A DNA stretch of 64,000 bases from Incurvaria masculella (lineage: Eukaryota > Arthropoda > Insecta > Lepidoptera > Incurvariidae), in NCBI GenBank assembly GCA_946894095.1, contig OX335655.1, positions 5,828,001 through 5,892,000 of the forward strand, in the 5' to 3' direction. Every line of letters begins with the position of its first letter. Position 1 is the first letter of the stretch. The position numbers were made by a program, and so were the translations under genes. The notes below the pieces were generated by a model. The model was not told the origin of the DNA and did no database searches. It saw nothing but the letters and a program-made list of their open reading frames with translations. This document shows, one piece after another, positions 39,700-50,254 of the stretch.

Positions 39700-40785
39700 T
39701 GTGACCAACTTCTTTATCAAGTCTCTTGTTCTGCGCAGCAATCAAATAACACAAAACAGTTACAATGGGGCTGGCATAGTCAAACATGGCTAAAGCCCCA
39801 ATCAATTCAAGAAAAAAAATCACTGTCATTATCACATATGTAATGTTAGTAAATAGTTATTCGCTTCCAAATTGTTTATTGCTGAACATTAAAAACTCTT
39901 TTTTGTTGAAGACACTTCAAACAATAGTTGAGGTTATTTTGTGAGCACCGTTAGCACACTAACAATCGCTCCGATTTGATATCGCAAATATTGCAGGATT
40001 CGCGAATACTGATTATGACCAGATGTTTGCAAGAATATATTTGTGAGCACTGTCAGCCCGATTCGGATCAAGGGGTAAATAGAGGTGTCCATCACCATCA
40101 TCTTTGCCCGAACAAACCTCTGTGGGTGGATCATAGACCTAGCATGCGCGGTACATCCTATTTCTATGGGGTGGATAGATGTTCTGGATATTATATGTTC
40201 TGTGGGATATTCTATTTTCTATGGATGGATTAAAATCTGTGATCACCGAAAACTGACCGACCGTTAATTTATTTCTTTCGAAAATTGTTCGGTTTTTCGT
40301 AATTCATCTTGCTTGGTGCTATTACAAGACGTTTTGGATGCTGCAAAGGCAAGTAAGTAAAATCGTCCTCAATTTTACTTTTGATAGTTTAATATCAGCA
40401 GGGAATCTTAATTGTTCGTTTCGTTGATCGTTTTCTTCTACGATTCTCGTATTTTAAACCTTCCTCTGTTCGTTCCATCTCGTCCATTAACTCCAGGAAT
40501 GCTCATCAAATCACACTCCAGGTTCACAGCGGTGCGAAGTGTGTGCGAGATTAAAGTTCAAAATCACTCTTCATAGAAATCATTGGACAACCACCAACGG
40601 GGCAGATAATACATTTTTGACCTATGAGCATCTGCAGATATTACTTTTGACTGAATGCATCGACTTTCAAATATTATCGTATGTGTCCCATGTGTGATAC
40701 CCACAGATGCTATAAGTTTTTATGTACAGATGCCCGCGGATAAAATGTTCTCTCACCCTTACTCTTCTCAATTTTTATTAATAAA
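39700..40785. other. no gene recognised
   Basis: Low-GC intergenic DNA between the 5S-type SINE and a LINE remnant. Nothing could be supported. Confidence 0.4.
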
Positions 40786-40789
40786 ATTG

Positions 40790-41670
40790 TTTCAATTCTC
40801 GTTTCTTACTACCATCTCTACGCCGATGACTTGCAGCTGTATAGACACTTTCGTATTGATGACCTTGCTACTGATATTAGTCTTATGAATGTAGATCTCG
40901 AATTGGTACTAAATTGAGCTACGAGGTTTGGCCTTCTAGTCAATCCTTCTAAGTCGCAGGCAATCATAATTGGTACTCACAAACTTCTAGCTAAGCTGAA
41001 TCGAGACGAGCTACCTGATCTTCTATTCAATGGCACTGTCATTCCTTACGTTAAATGCGTGAAAAACCTGGGACTCATGATGGACGAAACTCTGTCTTGG
41101 CAACCAAAGTTAGTCAAGTGAGCCGCAAAATGTTTGCTAGCATGCATACTCTGAAAGTCTTAAAGAACTTTATTCCTTTCGCTACCAAAATTACGCTTGC
41201 ACAATCCTTGCTTCTCCCTTTACTTGATTATGGTGACGTGTGCTATCTTGACCTCAATCAAGAGCTCCTTAACAAACTCAACCGCCTCCTCAACTTGTGT
41301 ATCCGCTACGTATTTGGGCTTCGTAAATTTGATCACATCTCTGAATTTCGAACTCGTCTTCAATGGCTCGATATTCGTCACCGAAGGAATACTCATGTCC
41401 TTTCACTTCTCTACAGCATCCTTAATGATCCCAATGCTCCCTCGTACCTTCGAAATCAGTTTTCATATCTTTGCTCACATGGTCTCCCACTTAGATCGAC
41501 CGGCTCTTCGGTACTGGCCATTCCCTCCCACACATTCTCCACGTATTCAGACTCCTTTACAGTGCACGCTGCGAGGCAGTGGAATCAGCTACCTCCCCAT
41601 TTACGAAATTCCCTCTCTGTTAATGTTTTTAAAAAAGATCTTAAAGCTTATTTTCTGTCTTTATGATTTC
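40790..41670 (+). pseudogene. 5'-truncated LINE reverse transcriptase remnant
   Basis: Starts near the catalytic HLYADDLQLY, continues (with a stop and a frameshift) through FGLLVNPSKSQAI and VKNLGLMMDETLSW, then an open 203-codon stretch ending HAARQWNQLPPHLRNSLSVN. Layout and motifs match the thumb and C-terminal part of Jockey/CR1-type RTs. Truncated before the palm, so inactive. Confidence 0.75.
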
Positions 41671-42089
41671 TTTAATTTTCTCCCTCATACTTCTTTAAGT
41701 TTGTCAGAATTTATTATTTTTAATTATATTTAATTATTTTGCCAATATTTTTTTTTTCTTATTAATTAAATTGTATTAATTATCATCTTTTATTTGTTTT
41801 TATCATATATATATATATATATGTAGTATTTAGTATTTATTTATTGATATCTATGTAGTTATATTTATGTACAGTTATATAAGTTATATATTTAGGTTTA
41901 AGTATAGTGTGTATTTGTTGTATATTGTGTAGGAATTATGTTTCCTCTAAAGCTATTTCTCCATAGTTACTACTCGCACTACTGCTCACGATACCCAAAG
42001 GTAGACTGGTAGAAAATTCCTCTGGCATTAAGTTGTACCTTTTGCCTGAGTTTTTTTTTTAGTGCAATAAACTTATATAAATAAAAAAA

Positions 42090-42091
<2 letters not shown>
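41671..42091. other. AT-rich 3' region of the LINE remnant and spacer
   Basis: Probably includes the 3' untranslated part of the preceding LINE. It also holds an (AT)n tract at about 41806-41822. Confidence 0.35.

Positions 42092-42153
<62 letters not shown>
42092..42153. repeat. (TA)n microsatellite
   Basis: About 30 uninterrupted TA dinucleotides. Confidence 0.9.
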
Positions 42154-42157
<4 letters not shown>

Positions 42158-42633
42158 CATATATAAGACGAGAGATCTTCACTCTTAACGAATATGATAT
42201 TCTTCTGTCTATCGGGCCAGTCAGGCATGCACTGCCCGTTGTAGGTTTGCTTGCCGGTTTGCAGTTTTCACCTTTTCCATATAGAATTGAATAATGTGCC
42301 CATCAACTTGAATCACAAATTTTTCCTAAAGTTTTTGAGCATTTTTTCAAGGCCGTGCGGCTGTCAAGTTGCTATTAGCCAGCACATCTTTGCATAACTC
42401 CAATCTGGGCTATAATGACAATAGCGCTATAGCGCTAGTAAACCAGGATCTTTAATTATTTCAGTCTTTGAGAACGGACAAGTAGCTACTAGAGCTAGTA
42501 ACTAGCTCTAATGCATTTTCAAGTTCACTAACGTCTTGTGAGTTTAGCTTTCAATCACTCGTCTAATCTTCTCTTATATTCTTGTAAATTTTAATAAATT
42601 TAATGTCTATTGTTGGTTTTAGATTGATTAACA

Positions 42634-43970
42634 ATGGATGCCGACTTGCTGCATGTGTCAATGAGCGAATATCTGCATTTAGAGGGACAACTTCTCAATT
42701 TTCTTCTAACACTGCAAAAAGAAGATCTTGGATTCCCTGTTATGACTATTTTTAAGTTACTAAAAAAATTAAACTTGCTCCCAAAATTTACATTGCAACA
42801 CAAAATAGAATCAAAATCAAACAACTACAGAGACGCTGGAAACAAAGCATTCGCTAAAAAAAGGTATTCAGAGGCTTTACACTTCTACAATATAGCCTTG
42901 CTGACGGCGCCTACCCGATCTCGGCCACTGATGCTAGCTTATGGCAACAGGTCTGCTCTGTTCTTCACGATGAAGCAATATAAAGCATGTCTATCCGATA
43001 TAAAAATTTGCGAATCATTAGGCTATCCTAGTGAACTGATGCCGAAACTGATAAAGAGAAAAGAAGATTGCACTGCATTGCTGCACCAAGAAATTATTGA
43101 TGACAAAACGAAGTACAAAAGATTTCTAGAATTATCTTCAAAACGACACAAAACAATTCCATTTGCAAGTGCATCCATCGATGTGATAAACGATAAAGTG
43201 ATAGCAATCAAACCACTAAGCCCCGGTGAAGTTATTTTAGAGGAACAGGCATATGTAAGCATCCACTACGAGAAATACTCACTGATTTCCTGCTACCACT
43301 GTCAGCGTTTCTCCAAAAACTTAATACCTTGTGAGACTTGCTGCTATGCTTTATTTTGTAATAAAGATTGTCAGGAGCAGTCTTGGAAGGAATCCCACAA
43401 AATTGAATGTAAAATAATTAACTTGTTAATACCTTTACCCGTTTGTGTCAGACTGAGCCTGAAAGCCCTTCTTAAGGCAAAAAACGAATGCAGCGGGTGG
43501 GATGAACTGATAAAAACTGTGGAAAACGCTGAAAAATCAACAGGCTATTGTGAGGAACAGCCTTATAAGAACTTGTGTTTACCAACCAAAATCAACCAAA
43601 TTGATCGCTGTGGTTATTTGTTCAATTTTGCAGTGGACATTGCTGTGATAATATATGGCTTATCAAGAATACCAACATTTATATCAAACAATAAAAAAGA
43701 TAAAATCTTGCACTTTATCGGAAGACAGTTAATGATACACACCGACAAGACAGTGATGTTTCGCATATCAAGTGCAATACGTACCGGGCAGTCTGCATCG
43801 TGGGAGATGACTGGACTTGCAGATGGCTTTTCCACAGGATTTTTTCCATTCAGTGGAACCCTCGGACATTCGTGCAAGCCTAATGTTTTGGCTATTGGGT
43901 TGCTTAATAAAATTGTTTTGATAGCTCAGGAAAACATACCCACGGGAACTGAAATTACTGTGCCATTTGG
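42634..43970 (+). CDS. SMYD4-like exon 1
   Basis: Encodes the N-terminal region, TPR helices, MYND finger and most of the SET domain. A TTTTAG just upstream (near 42621) could be an acceptor for a non-coding 5' exon. Confidence 0.85.
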
Positions 43971-44698
43971 GTGAGATCTTTTATTGTGTTACGAGGTGAC
44001 CTTTGACTTTTTTTGCCATAGATCATCTTACCCCTGTATTCATCACCTCCAGCTACCTGAAATCCGATAGTTAACTTTCGGTTACATTGCATTGCATGGT
44101 GTAACCGTAAGATAACTTTGGGATTTTTGTAGCTGGAGGTGGTGGATGAAACTGGGGGTTAGTTGTTCATAAAAAAATATTGCACATTTATTAAAATAAT
44201 TTGTGGTTGCATTGCATTTTCAATGGTTAAAATGTTGTGATCGTCTTGGAAATCTGCTGCCATATGATTATAAGTGTGTGTGTTTATTCCAGAGGACAAT
44301 TTCAAAGGGACTCTCAAACGAAAACCTTGCTGCGGAAAAGGTCAATATTCGGAAACTATGGCTGCATCTGCAAGTGTGAACGGTGCCTTACGGATTGGAG
44401 TCAGAAACCTTTGGAAGTGCTGGATTTTGATGTGACTTCGAAAATTCCACAACTGGCCATTAATTGCATGGACTACAAGAAAGTGTCAGATGAAATAAAG
44501 ACTCCCAAAGGTGCCATCAAACATTACCAAAATATCTGCAAAGGCTTAAGTGCCTTTAAGGGGTCGAAATCTGGGAACGAAGACTTCTTCTATCAATCAT
44601 TTTGTAGGTGCATAATTTTATTTCAGATTATCGGTATTGGTCCACACGTCGAAGAGTGTGAAGACATCTTTGCAAGCTATTACGAAACCATAATGTGA
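42634..44698 (+). CDS. SMYD4-like TPR/MYND/SET protein, two exons, 580 aa
   Basis: Join 42634-43970, 44293-44698; donor GTGAGA, acceptor TTATTCCAG, phase kept. SMYD proteins use a SET domain split by a MYND zinc finger to methylate lysines. Here TPR-like helices (about 63-150; NNYRDAGNKAFAKKRYSEAL) precede the first SET part, then MYND at about 219-260 (SCYHC, CETCCYALFC, CQEQSW, HKIEC), then the SET core and a post-SET cysteine cluster (GCICKCERC). An N-terminal TPR is the SMYD4 hallmark. The ATG at 42634 has good context and an in-frame TGA just upstream. Odd: GHSCKPN and TVPFGG stand where NHSCxPN and a tyrosine-glycine motif are usual, so methyltransferase activity may be weak or lost. 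Confidence 0.85.
44046..44146 (-). mobile_element. small hairpin element, copy 2
   Basis: Inverted copy of the element at 16256: CACCTCCAGCTACCTGAAAT ... GTAGCTGGAGGTGGTGG. It lies within the only coding intron of the SMYD4-like gene and would form a long stem in the pre-mRNA. Confidence 0.68.
44293..44698 (+). CDS. SMYD4-like exon 2
   Basis: Encodes GQFQRDSQTKTLLRKRSIFG, the post-SET cysteines and a C-terminal helical part ending in TGA at 44698. The codon split with exon 1 gives glycine. Confidence 0.82.
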
Positions 44699-45282
44699 TT
44701 TTCAATTTTCTTTAAATGCATAATTTCAAGCAACGAAAATACATGGTTCTTTTAACAGTCAATAGATTTATTAATAGTAAATCAATATATATTTTACTGT
44801 AAAAGGCCAAACTACGGTAAATCCTATTTTTTTTACCGAATTTACCAACTCTTACAGTCGTATTCAGAGTGAACTGTCAAAATTTAGTAGGCGAACTAGC
44901 ACCAGACGAAGCACACTAAATGCTATTTAGTAAATCTCAGGATTTACCTCAGTCATGATAAAACCTAACCTAGCACTTACCAATCTATTGCTAAAAGCCC
45001 AAGAAATCATTTATGTTCATACTTTTACCAGCTCATGTTGGTAAATCCTAAGATACCATCATACATGCCTGGACAGTAACATATTCATATATGCTTAACA
45101 AATAAGCTGCCCATCTTTTGATGACGGTTCATGGTATAATGTAACATTTATGACCAAAAATAGGTATATCATTGATGTCATATTTACCTTAAGTTTTGAT
45201 CAACTATTACGTAGATAGTTACTGTATCTGCCAAAATTACTTTATGATCCCCCCCCCCTTACCTGACTATGGCCAAAGAATA
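44699..45282. other. no gene recognised
   Basis: Intergenic DNA between the SMYD4-like gene and the LINE tail, with a C tract near 45248-45258. The SMYD4-like 3' UTR should start here, but no clear poly(A) signal was found. Confidence 0.4.
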
Positions 45283-45321
45283 TATTTTATTTTATTTTAT
45301 TTTATTTTATTTTATTTTATT
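45283..45321. repeat. (TAAAA)n tail of the LINE
   Basis: Seven or so tandem TTTTA units on the plus strand. Position suggests the 3' tail of the minus-strand LINE. Confidence 0.75.
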
Positions 45322-45569
45322 TGGGAAATCAACAGCGTGTTACATCACAAGTTAACATAATACATGAGCTAAAATATGTTGCCAATTACAGATTTCCTCT
45401 AATATAAACAAAGTAAAAGTAGACACCAGACACAAATTCTGGTTAAGTATAGAACGTTCATTACAGTACATAAGTTGTATTTAAATTACATAGGTAATAA
45501 GCTAATTGCTTAAATTTAAATGATACATTTTCTTTCTAGACGACCTTGTGCTTGTTTAATGTGTGAATG

Positions 45570-45720
45570 TGAGTGGGTGTTTGTGAATGAGATGGCCTGA
45601 GGGTGTGAGGGTGTGTTAGGGTGTGCGAGGGTGTGTTAGTGTGTGTGTGTATGTGAGAGAGAGAGGGAAGGTGTGTGTATGTGAGAGAGAGAGGGAAGGT
45701 GTGTGTATGGGTGAGTGATA
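45570..45720. repeat. GT/GA-rich low-complexity tract in LINE 3' UTR
   Basis: Mixed GTGTGAGG, GTGTGT and GAGAGAGAGG repeats just after the ORF2 stop, including two copies of a unit resembling AGAGAGAGAGGGAAGGTGTG. Confidence 0.7.
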
Positions 45721-45732
45721 TGTGTTTCATAT

Positions 45733-48702
45733 TTATCTGTTTTCTGTATCTTTTAAGATATTTAGTATTTTTATTTTAAACTCTCTTTTTGTGTTTATAA
45801 AAGGATCAACATCATTAAAGTTACGATTGTACTTATTGAAGATTCGAAACATGACCGAATTTTGAACGTAGTTTGTGTAATGTAGGGGGATATTGAATAA
45901 GTGTGTATGTCGTGTGCGTCGCGTTGGCACGTTAATTCCAATTTCGCCGACGAGCTCCGGACAGTCGACTCGACTATTCACTAGGTCATACAGCAGCCCC
46001 ATATCCAGTACGGTTCTTCTATCTTCTAGTGGAAGTATATTGTAAGAGGTACAGCTCCTTTTATAAGAATCAAACTTTTGCTTACTTTTGAAGTTTAAAA
46101 ATTTAATGAATTTTTTTTGTATTCTTTCAATTAGGTCTGAATGGGTTATGTATTGAGGAGACCAAATACACGAACTATATTCAAGAATACTTCTGACATA
46201 TGCAAAGTACATTGTCTTTAAGCACTCAATATTTTTAAATGGTTTGGCAATTCTCATAATAAATCCCAGGTTCTTGTATGCTTTATCTGCAATGGCATCT
46301 ATGTTATAGGTAAACAGTAGCTTTGTATCCATTATTACACCTAGATCACGTATAGTTTTAGTCTTAGAAATTGGAATGTTGTTTAATTTGTAATCAAATA
46401 CTATGGGATTCGATCTGCGGGTGAATGTTATGTGCTGACATTTACTAGCATTTACATTAATCCTATTGACAGTATAATAATCTGAGAGGTCATTTAGTTC
46501 TTTTTGAAGTTGCAAACAATCAGAATGAGAACGAATAACTTGTATCACCTTTTTATCATCCGCGTACATTGAGTGCTTAGCAACAAGTATACATTTGCCT
46601 ATATCAAAAATGTATGAATTGTAGAACAAAGGACCGAGTAAGGAGCCCTGCGGTACTCCTGAGGGAGTGGTGATGTAGTTTGATCGGAAACCCCCTATAA
46701 CAACAGCTTGAGATCTATTTGTCAGATATGATTCGACCCATCGGAGCAAATCACCATTTATTCCTAACGATTCGAGTTTTAGGATCAAAATGGTGTGATC
46801 TACACGGTCAAATGCTTTTTCAAAATCCGTGTAGATCACATCAACTTGCCCACCCCGTTCCATGTTTTTTGTGATGTAGTTTGTAAATTGAGCCAGATTT
46901 GTAGTAGTGGAACGACCTTTCAGAAATCCATGTTGAGCTTCAGACATATGTTTACAGATAGTAGGATAAATTGCATTAAAAACTACTTTTTCTAATAATT
47001 TACTGAAAATATTAAGAATTGATATGCCACGGTAATTTTCAATTTTGGTTTTAGTACCCGTTTTGTGTATGGGGATTATTTGTCCTATTTTCCATACGTC
47101 TGGAAAAATACCTTCAGAGAGGGACCGGGAAAATATGATTGAGAGAGGGTGTGCAAGGGAGTCTGCACAATTTTTAATGAAAATTGGAGACACCATATCG
47201 CTGCCAGATCCTTTGGTTGAGTCAACTTTTGAAAGTAACTTTTTAACATGCGACTCGTCTATATTTATCCGGTGTATGTAATCTATGTTGCGGTGGTCGG
47301 AACCTATTATACTGTTATAATTATAGCTTGGATCTGGTTTTTGAAATACACTTTCAAAGAAATTATTAAAGCCATTACAGATGTTTTTTCCACCAGTTAA
47401 TTGATCATTTCCGAGCGTTAGTGTCTGCGGATATGAGGAAGTTCCTCTTTTAGCCTTGACATACGACCATAATTTTTTAGAATTAGACCTAATAGAGAGT
47501 TGAATAGAATTAATATAATTATCATAACATTCACGTTGGACCCTGTGTTGTCGTTCCCTTAATAAGGAAAACTCATCATAATCACGTGGATTTTTGTGTA
47601 ACTTCCAACGTGCGTGTTTTCGCATTTTTTCATTTATTATTTTTATTAAAGATGGTGTATACCATGTTGGATATTTTTTAGAATTAAATTTAGTTTGGCA
47701 GGGTATGAATTTTTTAAAACATTCGTATATTTCCTTGTATAAGTATTTTACCGCATCGTTTACGGTCCCCATACGTAATTCTGCATCCCATTTAATATTA
47801 TTTAAATAACTATTAATGTTTACATAATCGCCCCTATTAAAACGATATCTTTGCGTCTTTACTTCTTGTAGCGGAGCTATAAATATATCGATTACTTCTA
47901 AAACAAAAGAAGGATGATAAGTATCTTCCTTTAGGAGGGGGCGATCGCATCTAGTTATTTCTAGAGGGAAATTGCTAAAGGCGAGGTCCAGAGTATTATC
48001 GCATGAATTTCTTAAAGTATTATATTGTGTAAATCCCAACAAATTAAGTTCTCCGACTAGTTGAACTCCAGATTGTTGAACCTCTAGTGAGCCGCGCTTG
48101 AGGTAAATAGGTGATTCATTTATCGCCCAAGATATTTGTGGTAAATTAAAATCTCCTAAGATAACAAAATTGTCTTTGCTGTAGTACGTAGATAAGCTAG
48201 TGATCGAGTCTATTATTCGGTGTATTTCAGCGGGAAGTGTAGCGGGCTGCGGAGCGATGTAAACAGCGGCAATGTGCAGCGGGGCGGAGGCAGGTGCGGG
48301 GCCGGGGAAGGCGGCCGGTGTGGTCCCTGAAGCGGGGAGGGCACACGCCGAGAGGGGCGGCGGGGGGGTGATACAGAGCGCACGCGCAGGCAGCGTGATC
48401 CAAATTAGCTCGGTGGGTGCACGCGAACCCAGATCATTTCGTTCTGCGTGCAGAGATTTTAATGTACATATCATTACGCCACCACCGCGCCCCTTGTTTG
48501 TCTCCGCCGCGCTTCGATCGCATCTGAATACATCGTAGCGCGAGTCACAAATTTCACCGTCCAATATAGTGCTACATAACCATGTCTCTGATATTACAAT
48601 GACATCAAATTCATTGGCAAGAATTGCTTGATTGAGTTCTGTAAGCTTTGTGCGAAGCCCACGAACATTTTGGTAATAAATTGTAAGACGAGAAGTATTC
48701 AT
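45733..48702 (-). CDS. LINE ORF2: endonuclease-reverse transcriptase (989 aa)
   Basis: N-terminal AP-like endonuclease (YYQNVRGLRTKL, VISETWL, FVILGDFNLPQISW) and a reverse transcriptase with SGSDMVSPIFIKN, NYRGISIL, GVPQGSLLGPLFYN and catalytic SMYADDKKVI. The C-terminal part is arginine- and lysine-rich. The frame is complete. Between the endonuclease blocks, about residues 98-150, is a proline/alanine-rich insertion encoded by GC-rich DNA, unlike the AT-rich rest. The start ATG overlaps the stop of the middle frame as ATGA, which suggests coupled translation. Confidence 0.87.
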   Translation of the reverse strand: MNTSRLTIYYQNVRGLRTKLTELNQAILANEFDVIVISETWLCSTILDGEICDSRYDVFRCDRSAAETNKGRGGGVMICTLKSLHAERNDLGSRAPTELIWITLPARALCITPPPPLSACALPASGTTPAAFPGPAPASAPLHIAAVYIAPQPATLPAEIHRIIDSITSLSTYYSKDNFVILGDFNLPQISWAINESPIYLKRGSLEVQQSGVQLVGELNLLGFTQYNTLRNSCDNTLDLAFSNFPLEITRCDRPLLKEDTYHPSFVLEVIDIFIAPLQEVKTQRYRFNRGDYVNINSYLNNIKWDAELRMGTVNDAVKYLYKEIYECFKKFIPCQTKFNSKKYPTWYTPSLIKIINEKMRKHARWKLHKNPRDYDEFSLLRERQHRVQRECYDNYINSIQLSIRSNSKKLWSYVKAKRGTSSYPQTLTLGNDQLTGGKNICNGFNNFFESVFQKPDPSYNYNSIIGSDHRNIDYIHRINIDESHVKKLLSKVDSTKGSGSDMVSPIFIKNCADSLAHPLSIIFSRSLSEGIFPDVWKIGQIIPIHKTGTKTKIENYRGISILNIFSKLLEKVVFNAIYPTICKHMSEAQHGFLKGRSTTTNLAQFTNYITKNMERGGQVDVIYTDFEKAFDRVDHTILILKLESLGINGDLLRWVESYLTNRSQAVVIGGFRSNYITTPSGVPQGSLLGPLFYNSYIFDIGKCILVAKHSMYADDKKVIQVIRSHSDCLQLQKELNDLSDYYTVNRINVNASKCQHITFTRRSNPIVFDYKLNNIPISKTKTIRDLGVIMDTKLLFTYNIDAIADKAYKNLGFIMRIAKPFKNIECLKTMYFAYVRSILEYSSCIWSPQYITHSDLIERIQKKFIKFLNFKSKQKFDSYKRSCTSYNILPLEDRRTVLDMGLLYDLVNSRVDCPELVGEIGINVPTRRTRHTHLFNIPLHYTNYVQNSVMFRIFNKYNRNFNDVDPFINTKREFKIKILNILKDTENR

Positions 48703-49367
48703 TGTAGCAGTAGTAATAGTTTTAGACTGTCACCTATAAATATTAATTTGTAACATTCTAGATAAATCGCAGTTATCATGAGACTTGTATGTTTTATGGT
48801 GTAGTTTTCCCTGTAGGTAATAACGTGTAGTTGTTTCGGTACTTTAATTGTGCAGTGGCAAACATACAAGAGTTGTCTATGGCTATGGTAAAAATGTATA
48901 ATTCTTACTTTTGTCATGTAGAAAATAGTATTTTCTCGCGTCGAGAAGTATAAATGTGTACTATTATGGAATGGTATTGCCTTGGGGACGGTTTTTGAGT
49001 TTGTTGAAATGTCCTTTTTTGATGTACGAATTAGGTTGTGTAATATAATTGTGAGAGTGTGTAAAATAATGATAGTGTTTAATAGTGTTGTTTTTGTGAT
49101 ATTTAGATAGTATTTGATTTTATTTTTTATAGAAATTAAAGTGTGAATGTGTAATGTGTAGTAATGTGTGCACAAGAATTCGCTAGTTACAAAGTGAAAA
49201 AATGTAAATATAGGTTTGTATATGAGACTAAGAAATACTAAAAAAAATACTAAGAATATTACATCGCCTCTAATGTGGACAATAAATGAATAGAGATCCA
49301 TGGTATGAAATAGTCGTACTAGTTCTTTAAGATGGTTGCCGTTTACATGAGGTTGCGGTAGGTTCAA
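48699..49367 (-). CDS. open middle frame between LINE ORF1 and ORF2 (about 222 codons), uncertain
   Basis: The frame is open from the end of ORF1 (first codon TTG at 49367, one base ahead of the ORF1 stop) to a TGA overlapping the ORF2 start. The product would be basic and hydrophobic, with one likely membrane segment (FLVFFLVFLSLIYKPIFTFF). An open run this long in AT-rich DNA is unusual. No family is recognised. It could be a third protein, a -1 frameshift extension of ORF1, or a non-coding spacer that happens to be open; first in-frame ATG is near residue 23. Confidence 0.35.
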   Translation of the reverse strand: MNLPQPHVNGNHLKELVRLFHTMDLYSFIVHIRGDVIFLVFFLVFLSLIYKPIFTFFHFVTSEFLCTHYYTLHIHTLISIKNKIKYYLNITKTTLLNTIIILHTLTIILHNLIRTSKKDISTNSKTVPKAIPFHNSTHLYFSTRENTIFYMTKVRIIHFYHSHRQLLYVCHCTIKVPKQLHVITYRENYTIKHTSLMITAIYLECYKLIFIGDSLKLLLLLQ

Positions 49368-50254
49368 ACAATCTTTTTTAGGTCCGTTTCCGAGCCAATG
49401 TGTACGAGATCGGATCTGTCGCTTTTGCGCATAAAAATCTTACAGTTGCGGATCCAGACATAGGCATAGCTTTTCTCTGCTGCTTTGACTCGGCATAATC
49501 TGTATAATTGCTTGTTAGCGACAGTTAAGTGTTCGTTGACAAATATTTTCTTTGGGTCACCGCTGAGGCCTATGTCCGCCGTACTCATACCTTCTTTCTT
49601 CTTACGCAGACCTGACAAAATGCCATCCTTGTGCAGCCGGCTCCTTAGTTTGACTACGATGCAGCGTGGCCGGCCTTGTACGGCATGCATGGGTTGCACG
49701 CGATTCGAGAACTCAATATCTGAATCTTGAAGCAAAACTCCAGCGTGCCGAGCTACGGAACGTACTAGCGCGGCCGTGGATTCGTCGCGACTTTCAGGTA
49801 TCCCGCTGATTTCAATATTGTTCATCCTGGCCCACTGTTGCTGCTGCTGTTGCTCTTGGCGACTTTCTGAGATGGTTTTCTTCAAATCAGCGATGACAAC
49901 CTCGAGCGAATCTACTTTTTTGGCCTTATCCTCTAACTTTTTGATACGGTTTTCGTGTTCGTCGTGTTTTTCACTAATAAAGGTGACTGACTCTTTGAGT
50001 TCTGATAACTCAGATCGCACTGCTGTCATTTCTTCTTTGATGGATGTGCTGATTGTCTGGGTAAGATCCTCCATCTTCTGACCCTGCTCGATTTTCCATT
50101 CTTGTAGAAGTGCCAAAATATCTCCTTTCAGATCAGCCATCTGTCGGTCCTCTTCGCGCAGTTTACGCTTCCGCAGAGTGATTTTTTCTTGTCCTTCTTT
50201 GTCTGTACTTATATCAGGGTTTGATGAGTATGGTTTACTAGGTGATCGCATCAT
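49364..50254 (-). CDS. LINE ORF1: coiled-coil, FP25K-like nucleic-acid-binding protein (296 aa)
   Basis: The likely start is the first of two adjacent ATGs (MMRSPSK); the frame is open further upstream, but that part is low-complexity. Basic KITLRKRKLREED near residue 25, a long heptad-type coiled coil at about 75-145 ending in a glutamine run, then RMNNIEISGIPE and GRPRCIVVKLRSR, which resemble the C-terminal domain of baculovirus FP25K proteins. LINE ORF1 proteins of insects often have this relation. Expected to bind the element's RNA. Stop at 49364. Confidence 0.75.
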   Translation of the reverse strand: MMRSPSKPYSSNPDISTDKEGQEKITLRKRKLREEDRQMADLKGDILALLQEWKIEQGQKMEDLTQTISTSIKEEMTAVRSELSELKESVTFISEKHDEHENRIKKLEDKAKKVDSLEVVIADLKKTISESRQEQQQQQQWARMNNIEISGIPESRDESTAALVRSVARHAGVLLQDSDIEFSNRVQPMHAVQGRPRCIVVKLRSRLHKDGILSGLRKKKEGMSTADIGLSGDPKKIFVNEHLTVANKQLYRLCRVKAAEKSYAYVWIRNCKIFMRKSDRSDLVHIGSETDLKKIV

